Positions 44,584-49,634 of a stretch of DNA of 49,634 nucleotides are shown piece by piece. The position numbers and the translations under genes were made by a program. The notes under the pieces are model-generated. The model was not told where the DNA came from. It was given only the letters and a program-made list of their open reading frames with translations, and made no database searches. Within the stretch, counting starts at the first letter, position 1. Each line of letters starts with the position of its first letter. Source of the stretch: Bacillus sp. EB01 (lineage in GTDB: Bacteria > Bacillota > Bacilli > Bacillales > Cytobacillaceae); assembly GCF_000613125.1 (NCBI RefSeq), contig NZ_HG964497.1, positions 5,174,530 through 5,224,163 of the forward strand, in the 5' to 3' direction.

Positions 44584-46326
44584 TTAACGCATTATTGACG
44601 GAAAGAGTATATTTTTATTCATAACATCATACATTCCCTGCTGCGTAATCCTTACATAGGGAAGATGGGTTGAAGAAAAGAACAGCAGGCTATAAACAGG
44701 ATCGCCAAACGAATAGCCTCTCTCCTGCAAAACATCATGAAGAATTTGTTCTTTTTCAATTAGCTTTTCAAGTGGCTCTTTAGTCATTAGGCCGCCAAGT
44801 TCCAATGGTAGTTCACAAATGGTTTCTCCACCTTCAGCAATCACAATCCCACCGCCAATTTCCTTCATTCGACGGAAGGCGTGGAGAAGATCGGCCTTAC
44901 TTTTGCCAATCAACAAAATATCGCCAGTATTTGAAAATGAGCTCGCCATCCCCTGAAGCTTATTCGCAAATCCTTTAAGAATCGTGTTAATTCTCCATTT
45001 CCCTTTCCTGTCTATCAGCATAAAAAAGCATTCGTCATGGCTATCAGAAAGTGTGTCTCTCGAAACTTCCAAATTAATTGAGTACGGCTTTGTAATAACA
45101 GCGTTTTCTAATTTTATTCCAAACGGCATCGAGAATTGAAGATCATCCATTGATAACTCCCAATCCAGTTCAAGCGAGTTTAAGCCATAACTGTCCCAAT
45201 CCAGTTCAGGGAAATGCTCAACAACTTCGCCATCTTTTTTCACCCATTTTCCTCTAGCGAGAACCGATACCGGACAAGGCTCTTCAATGCTGTCCAGGAA
45301 ATTGATATTCGCGACTCTGCCGGTAGCAATATTCCCATGGATATGGCCAATATTGTAATACCTGGCTGGATTAATGGTTGCCATATTGTAAGCATCGATA
45401 GGGGGAATACCTTTTTCAATAGCAATCTTAATCATCATGTCGATAACCCCATCCCTATGAAACCGTGAAGAAGAGCCATCCGTGGTAAAAATCAAACGAT
45501 CATACACATCAATGCCCAAGTCGTTCATTTCGTCCAAAAGCTTGGGAAGATCAGGCCTGATAGAAGAATGCCTCAAGGAAACAGTGTAGCCCTGGAGGAG
45601 CCGCTCATATACTTCCTCACCTCTCATCGCTTCATGGTCACAATCCGCACCTAGCAGCATCATTTTTGCCAAGGTTTTCTCAGATGCCCCCGGAAAATGC
45701 CCTTCAATTTGCTTCCGCATCCGCTTAGCTTCCTGAATCCAGTGGAGCATCATGTCATCCCCGGCCAGCAGTTTCGGCCAGCCTGTCAATTCCCCGCCCT
45801 GAAGGACTGCGTCATGCTCCAGCCAGGACTTGATTGTTCCGTGTGAAAAAACCTCTTCCTCATTCCGAATTTCTGTTTGCGGATCGAATCGGCACCACCA
45901 AAATATGCTCGCTGGTAAACTTCGCATATCTTTCATTAATGAAAATGCCTGTTTTCTTTCCAAAAGAAGGATTAATGATAGATTGTCATTCAAAATGGTT
46001 GTTGTCCCCCGGTGTGATGCATAGGCAGCAAACGAGTGGGGATTATATAACTGAAATGGGTGTGCATGCGGTTCAATATATCCTGGGACAAGATATTTAC
46101 CGGAACAATCTATTGTGCTGCTATTCACAAGATTAGACGGCAGTTTGTTTCCTACATATACAATCCGGTCTTCATAAATCCATATATTAGCCGTCATCCA
46201 TTTATTAAATGCCTGGTTTAAATAGGTTGCATTTGTTAAAACGATGGTTGGGGCACGTTTGCCATCCAACACTTCAACGTGTTCACGAAGTTGCTTATTT
46301 TTCCAACGGTATCGTTGTTCAAGCAT
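44584..46326 (-). CDS. yerA: Adenine deaminase-like amidohydrolase YerA
   Basis: 580 residues, amidohydrolase superfamily, closest in form to adenine deaminase. The metal-binding HxH is in YIEPHAHPFQLYN, and another likely ligand region is SLRHSSIRPDLPKL. IFTTDGSSS has the catalytic Asp of the family. The C-terminal domain ends GGIVIAEGGETICELPLELGG as in adenine deaminases. B. subtilis YerA is annotated as a putative adenine deaminase; which base it acts on is not established. It forms a unit with yerB and yerC. RBS GGGGGAGG, 4-6 nt before the ATG. Confidence 0.9.
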   Translation of the reverse strand: MLEQRYRWKNKQLREHVEVLDGKRAPTIVLTNATYLNQAFNKWMTANIWIYEDRIVYVGNKLPSNLVNSSTIDCSGKYLVPGYIEPHAHPFQLYNPHSFAAYASHRGTTTILNDNLSLILLLERKQAFSLMKDMRSLPASIFWWCRFDPQTEIRNEEEVFSHGTIKSWLEHDAVLQGGELTGWPKLLAGDDMMLHWIQEAKRMRKQIEGHFPGASEKTLAKMMLLGADCDHEAMRGEEVYERLLQGYTVSLRHSSIRPDLPKLLDEMNDLGIDVYDRLIFTTDGSSSRFHRDGVIDMMIKIAIEKGIPPIDAYNMATINPARYYNIGHIHGNIATGRVANINFLDSIEEPCPVSVLARGKWVKKDGEVVEHFPELDWDSYGLNSLELDWELSMDDLQFSMPFGIKLENAVITKPYSINLEVSRDTLSDSHDECFFMLIDRKGKWRINTILKGFANKLQGMASSFSNTGDILLIGKSKADLLHAFRRMKEIGGGIVIAEGGETICELPLELGGLMTKEPLEKLIEKEQILHDVLQERGYSFGDPVYSLLFFSSTHLPYVRITQQGMYDVMNKNILFPSIMR

Positions 46327-46477
46327 GGTCCCTCCCCCTTATATAAGTGGTCTCTATAACATTTTTCTGAAATTTCTATAAAAAGTAAGCCCTTTCATTT
46401 AATAATAACACATAATTTTCTTTCGTACAGTAATGTTTAACAGTATTAAATAAGAAAATTGTGAAGGAGTGAACAAG

Positions 46478-46843
46478 GTGAAGATGAGACAAAACATTGG
46501 CATAGTTAATGCCATGATTCGAATTACTGCAGGGTTGGCTATTCTCTCCTGGTGCACGGCCAAAATGGTCAAAAAACCTTGGCGTGACTCGTATCTAGTT
46601 CTTGCTTTTTTGGCAGCCATGAAGGTGGCCGAAGGAATTGTCAGGTATTGCCCGGTTACAGATTTTATTCAAAATAGTGGAGATAAACAAAAAGAATCCA
46701 AGGAGAAAAGGCCTTCTGAAGAACAGGAAAATGGAGAACATCGAAAGCAAGGGGAAAATACGGATTATAAAGAGGAAATGTCTTCATATGAAGGGAAAGC
46801 TAATTCAATACGATATAGAAGAGAAGGAGCATCCACTCGATAG
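46478..46843 (+). CDS. YgaP-type small membrane protein (DUF2892) with charged tail
   Basis: 122 residues. The N-terminal 65 residues are DUF2892: MRQNIGIVNAMIRITAGLAI, AKMVKKPWRDSYLVLAFLAA and VRYCPVTDF, two membrane helices. The tail (GDKQKESKEKRPSEEQENGE and on) is strongly charged and probably disordered. Three in-frame starts exist: GTG 46469 (inside the ribosome site GAAGGAG), GTG 46478 (spacer 8) and ATG 46484 (spacer 14, family-like start). I use 46478. Function unknown. It is divergent from yerA and convergent with purB. Its stop codon lies in the loop of a terminator. Confidence 0.8.
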   Translation: MKMRQNIGIVNAMIRITAGLAILSWCTAKMVKKPWRDSYLVLAFLAAMKVAEGIVRYCPVTDFIQNSGDKQKESKEKRPSEEQENGEHRKQGENTDYKEEMSSYEGKANSIRYRREGASTR

Positions 46844-46864
46844 CGGATGCTCCTTCTCCTTTTT
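46821..46864 (+). terminator. Strong intrinsic terminator whose loop holds the stop codon
   Basis: GAGAAGGAGCATCC (46821-46834) pairs over 14 bp with GGATGCTCCTTCTC (46845-46858), followed by CTTTTTATA. The TAG stop of the DUF2892 gene (46841-46843) is in the loop. Confidence 0.85.
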
Positions 46865-48155
46865 ATAATCCAAGCCTTTTGAAAATTGTATCGACATGTT
46901 GTAGATGGTAGCTATAATCAAAGCACTCATTCAGCTCCTCTTTTGTTAAAAGAGAAGTCACAGCTTCATCCGTTTCCAATAATTCCTGGAATGGAACTTG
47001 CTTTTCCCATGCCTCCATCGCCCGAGGCTGAACTGTATCGTAAGCCTTTTCGCGAGAAAGGCCCTTGTCAATTAGTGCAAGCAGGACTCTTTGAGAGTAG
47101 ATTAGTCCCAGTGTGCTACCCATATTCCTCTTCATGTTCTCCGGATAGACTGTCAGGTTCTTCACAATATTACTAAATCGGTTAAGCATATAATTTAGAA
47201 GAATCGTCGCGTCAGGAAGGATAATCCTTTCCGCAGAAGAATGAGAAATATCCCTTTCATGCCATAACGGTACGTTTTCATAGGCAGTCAGCATATGTCC
47301 GCGAATAACCCTCGAAAGACCCGCCATATTTTCCGAACCAATTGGGTTGCGTTTGTGCGGCATTGCAGATGATCCCTTTTGGCCTTTCGCAAAAAACTCC
47401 TCTACTTCACGAGTTTCGCTTTTTTGAAGCCCGCGGACTTCCACAGCAAATTTTTCAATGGAGGTAGCAATCAAAGCCACTATAGATAAGTAATGGGCAT
47501 GCCGGTCACGCTGAAGTGTTTGTGTGGATATTGGAGCCGGTTCAAGGCCTAGCTTTTCGCAAACATATTTTTCAACAAAAGGGTCAATATTCGCATAGGT
47601 ACCAACTGCACCGGAAATTTTACCAGCTTCCACACCTTTAGCCGCCTCATTAAATCTATTCAGATTCCGTTTCATTTCTTCATGCCACAATGCCAGTTTC
47701 AGTCCAAATGTAGTAGGTTCAGCATGGACTCCATGGGTACGGCCCATCATGACAGTGTACTTGTGCTCCTGGGCCTTTTCCTTCAAGACCGCGATAAACC
47801 TCTTGATATCTTCCCTGATAATTTCATTTGCCTGTTTGAGAAGATAAGATAAAGCCGTGTCAACGACATCTGTAGAGGTCAGTCCATAATGAACCCATTT
47901 TCGCTCTTCACCAAGTGTTTCCGAAACAGCCCTTGTAAAAGCCACCACATCATGACGGGTTTCTTCCTCGATTTCTTTAATCCGGCTTACATCAAATCCA
48001 GCGTTTTCACGGATTTTCCGAACATCTTCATAAGGAATATCCCCCAATTCGGCCCATGCCTCGCACGCTAATATTTCCACTTCCAGCCATGCGTCAAATC
48101 TGTTTTCTTCATTCCAAACTTTACCCATCTCAGGTCTAGTGTAACGGTCTATCAT
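46863..48155 (-). CDS. purB: Adenylosuccinate lyase
   Basis: 430 residues. It makes AMP from adenylosuccinate and also AICAR from SAICAR. It belongs to the fumarase/aspartase superfamily: SIGNATURE loop [16 protein letters not shown] with the catalytic Ser, [12 protein letters not shown], and [16 protein letters not shown] with the general acid His. The open frame continues 20 codons upstream, but the ATG at 48155 ([14 protein letters not shown]) follows GGGGGAGAAGG and matches the family start. In B. subtilis purB is third in purEKBCSQLFMNHD between yebG and yerA. Here yebG is upstream and yerA downstream, but the other eleven genes are absent. Confidence 0.96.
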   Translation of the reverse strand: MIDRYTRPEMGKVWNEENRFDAWLEVEILACEAWAELGDIPYEDVRKIRENAGFDVSRIKEIEEETRHDVVAFTRAVSETLGEERKWVHYGLTSTDVVDTALSYLLKQANEIIREDIKRFIAVLKEKAQEHKYTVMMGRTHGVHAEPTTFGLKLALWHEEMKRNLNRFNEAAKGVEAGKISGAVGTYANIDPFVEKYVCEKLGLEPAPISTQTLQRDRHAHYLSIVALIATSIEKFAVEVRGLQKSETREVEEFFAKGQKGSSAMPHKRNPIGSENMAGLSRVIRGHMLTAYENVPLWHERDISHSSAERIILPDATILLNYMLNRFSNIVKNLTVYPENMKRNMGSTLGLIYSQRVLLALIDKGLSREKAYDTVQPRAMEAWEKQVPFQELLETDEAVTSLLTKEELNECFDYSYHLQHVDTIFKRLGL

Positions 48156-48220
48156 TCCTTCTCCCCCGTTTTTCTTTAAGTATGAAGCCAAGCAATCATT
48201 CTCGGCACTAGTCACTTTCT

Positions 48221-48249
48221 ATCTTAACAACCAGATTGGAACTAGTCAA
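48221..48249 (-). promoter_or_regulatory. Sigma-A promoter of purB
   Basis: On the reverse strand TTGACT (48244-48249), a 17-bp spacer and TAAGAT (48221-48226), about 65 bp before the purB start. Confidence 0.65.
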
Positions 48250-48258
48250 ACAAGGAGG

Positions 48259-48293
48259 CGAACTATCCAAACAACAAACTTAATAAACGTTCG
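48259..48293. promoter_or_regulatory. Inverted CGAAC motifs, PurBox-like, upstream of the purB promoter
   Basis: CGAAC (48259-48263) and GTTCG (48289-48293) face each other 10 bp upstream of the -35 box. The PurR site of Bacilli consists of two inverted boxes AWWWCCGAACWWT. The left box fits poorly outside the core, and spacing (27 nt between CGAA and TTCG) is a little long, so the assignment is tentative. Confidence 0.4.
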
Positions 48294-48320
48294 TTTTTAA
48301 GAGCTTTAATCTCGATTTTT

Positions 48321-48509
48321 TCACTCTTTTTCCAAAGGTTTTCCTTCAAACAGAATTTTTTGGCCCACAGGGACTATGTCCGAACCCTCTTCTTTGAAAA
48401 TAGGCCGTTCAATTCGGCCTACTGGGCGAAACCCTTGTGCTTTCATTCGATTGAGGCAATCACTGATGGTTTCATTTTCAAGCACTTCAAATAGCTGCTT
48501 TTTCCCCAT
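48321..48509 (-). CDS. yebG: NETI-motif small protein YebG
   Basis: 62 residues, named for the motif NETI found here in [14 protein letters not shown], followed by [13 protein letters not shown]. It is a soluble protein of unknown function, conserved in Bacillaceae just upstream of the purine genes. The ATG at 48509 follows AAAGGA by 9 nt; an ATG six codons upstream precedes that site. The gene stands 55 bp from the DUF421 gene, in the same direction, and 165 bp before purB, with the purB promoter in between. Confidence 0.85.
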   Translation of the reverse strand: MGKKQLFEVLENETISDCLNRMKAQGFRPVGRIERPIFKEEGSDIVPVGQKILFEGKPLEKE

Positions 48510-48564
48510 AACACACTTTCCTTTCATTCATCTTCATGTCTTATTATTCCCCGATAGCAATTCA

Positions 48565-49260
48565 TCAACCGCGGCGTTCTTCTTTTTCAAATTCTTTGAT
48601 ATAAAACCCTCCCTGCTTGGACCATTCGGCGTAATAGATTGTACTGATATCATCATATCCTTCTTTCCTTAACTCATCCTTAAGCCATTTTTCATCCTTG
48701 CCGGTTTTACTCAGGTCTTCTTCTACAATTCTTCCCTCGTCAACAAGCATTAACGCTGGCTCCTCATCTTTTGTATCTACGTTTAAAATTTCCGGGGTTA
48801 CCGGATCCGCACTTGCATATTTCATAACACTGATTTGACCGCCTGTTTCCATAAAGACATATTTTACTTCTTTTAATGAAAAAACACCCTGAGTTCTAAG
48901 CAAGGAGCGGAGCTGCTCCATTTCTAAAGAGTTTTTCTTCATTTCCTTGTGGTCTATTTCCCCGTCCTTTATAAGGACAGAGACAGAACCTTTTAAAGGC
49001 TTGCGAATTTTATCATATTTTTCGGTAAGCTTTTCTACTGCAAATATGACAATACCCCATACTGCGACTCCAAATAAGACATGAAGTATGGATACTTTTT
49101 CATCATAAATTGATTCCTCGATTATCCCGCCTAAAATTATTGCGTATACAAAATCGTACGGCGTCACCTGGGACATTTCCTTCTTCCCAAGAACTCTTGT
49201 TACAGCCACCAAGGCAAAAAATCCAACTATAAGTTTCAGTGCAATAGTTCCGTATAACAT
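48565..49260 (-). CDS. DUF421 (YetF-type) membrane protein
   Basis: 231 residues. Three N-terminal membrane helices (about 4-22, 33-50, 55-75) with the family mark LGKKEMSQVTPYDFVYAIILGGI, then a cytoplasmic DUF421 domain: LIKDGEIDHKEMKKNSLEMEQLRSLLR and FSLKEVKYVFMETGGQISV. Homologs in Bacillus (YetF, YdfR and others, and spore protein SpoVAF-type relatives) have no fixed function. The ATG is 8 nt after GGGAGG. It lies in the spot where B. subtilis has yebC-yebE. Confidence 0.88.
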   Translation of the reverse strand: MLYGTIALKLIVGFFALVAVTRVLGKKEMSQVTPYDFVYAIILGGIIEESIYDEKVSILHVLFGVAVWGIVIFAVEKLTEKYDKIRKPLKGSVSVLIKDGEIDHKEMKKNSLEMEQLRSLLRTQGVFSLKEVKYVFMETGGQISVMKYASADPVTPEILNVDTKDEEPALMLVDEGRIVEEDLSKTGKDEKWLKDELRKEGYDDISTIYYAEWSKQGGFYIKEFEKEERRG

Positions 49261-49391
49261 ATGGACAACCTCCCAATCTCTTTATGTCCATTTACCCCAC
49301 TTCGATAAAATTAACGATTCCTTCTTCTGGTATATTGACATGTTCTTTGATTATGGAGCACCATTAACTTAATAAGCAGGGAGCAAAATAA

Positions 49392-49475
49392 ATGATAGGT
49401 ATATTCAAATGGAAGGCCTCGGCACAGAGCATAGCAAGATATATCAAATCCAAAAAATATCAAAATTCCCATTAG
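49392..49475 (+). CDS. Possible small cationic peptide (27 residues)
   Basis: ATG at 49392 with AGGGAG 8 nt upstream, stop at 49473-49475. It begins MIGIFKWKASAQSIARYI and ends KSKKYQNSH, mixed hydrophobic and basic. Followed at 49508 by the terminator shared with the rRNA operon. It could be a small toxin-like or membrane peptide, or chance. There is no homology I recognise. Confidence 0.2.
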   Translation: MIGIFKWKASAQSIARYIKSKKYQNSH

Positions 49476-49507
49476 ACTATTTATAACCGGCTTTTAATTT
49501 CTCCATA

Positions 49508-49543
49508 ACAAAAAAGGCAACCCATATTGGGTTGCCTTTTTCT
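49508..49543. terminator. rRNA operon terminator (bidirectional)
   Basis: AAAGGCAACCC (49513-49523) pairs with GGGTTGCCTTT (49529-49539), loop ATATT, with T-runs on both strands. It directly follows 5S rRNA on the reverse strand. Confidence 0.9.
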
Positions 49544-49546
49544 AGT

Positions 49547-49634
<88 letters not shown>

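Larger units (their letters stand above)
49261..49546. other. Region between the DUF421 gene and the rRNA operon end
   Basis: 286 bp. On the plus strand a 27-codon frame (49392-49475) has a fair ribosome site. TTGACA occurs at 49335-49340 but no matching -10 follows. The rRNA terminator occupies the right end. Confidence 0.4.

Overview
The window is about 49.6 kb of chromosome from a low-GC Gram-positive bacterium of the family Bacillaceae. The evidence is Bacillus-type gene content, strong GGAGG ribosome binding sites, frequent TTG/GTG starts, sigma-A type promoters, and a gene order (yebG, purB, yerA, yerB, yerC, pcrB, pcrA, ligA, camS, gatC, gatA, gatB, dgkB, rlmCD, opuE-like putP) that follows the B. 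subtilis pur-yer-gat region. The species cannot be named. Most genes lie on the minus strand, reading away from an rRNA operon whose 5S gene is cut by the right window edge.

Layout from left to right. 1-4.2 kb: the start of an amino-acid permease, a scrambled repeat locus, and a stress-type block marR-ftsH followed by an spx paralog with its own consensus promoter. 4.3-8.1 kb: the polyamine uptake operon potABCD. 8.4-16.3 kb: a luciferase-like monooxygenase, a uracil-DNA glycosylase family protein, a tRNA-dihydrouridine synthase, a general-stress flavin-binding protein, a Bacillales protein of unknown function, the rRNA methyltransferase rlmCD and a membrane protein. 16.4-24.4 kb: a secreted protein of unknown function, NAD salvage genes pncA-pncB, lipid genes dgkB and a plsY paralog, a thioredoxin-fold protein, a proline symporter and tRNA-Pro(GGG). 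24.6-37.7 kb: the housekeeping core with gatCAB, vanW-like, yueI, isocitrate lyase and the pcrB-pcrA-ligA-camS operon. 37.8-43.1 kb: an AT-rich accessory cassette. 43.1-49.6 kb: yerC-yerB-yerA, a small membrane protein, purB, yebG, a DUF421 protein and 5S rRNA.

The most interesting region is the cassette at 37.8-43.1 kb. It splits pcrB from yerC, which are neighbours in B. subtilis. It holds a PlcR/NprR-type (RNPP) quorum-sensing regulator, a divergent, previously easy-to-miss 51-codon gene for a secreted prepeptide, a small secreted DUF2712-like protein, an intrinsic terminator, and then a lipoprotein, two membrane proteins and a BcrA/lantibiotic-immunity-like ABC ATPase. I infer a peptide-controlled system that makes and exports, or resists, a secreted antimicrobial or signalling product.

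Other points: purB stands alone where a 12-gene pur operon is expected, and PurBox-like half sites lie upstream of its promoter. The marR-ftsH operon has a perfect palindrome at its transcription start. A 26-bp perfect palindrome lies next to tRNA-Pro with no regulator gene nearby. An intergenic repeat family occurs at four places. No CRISPR array, transposase or prophage was seen.
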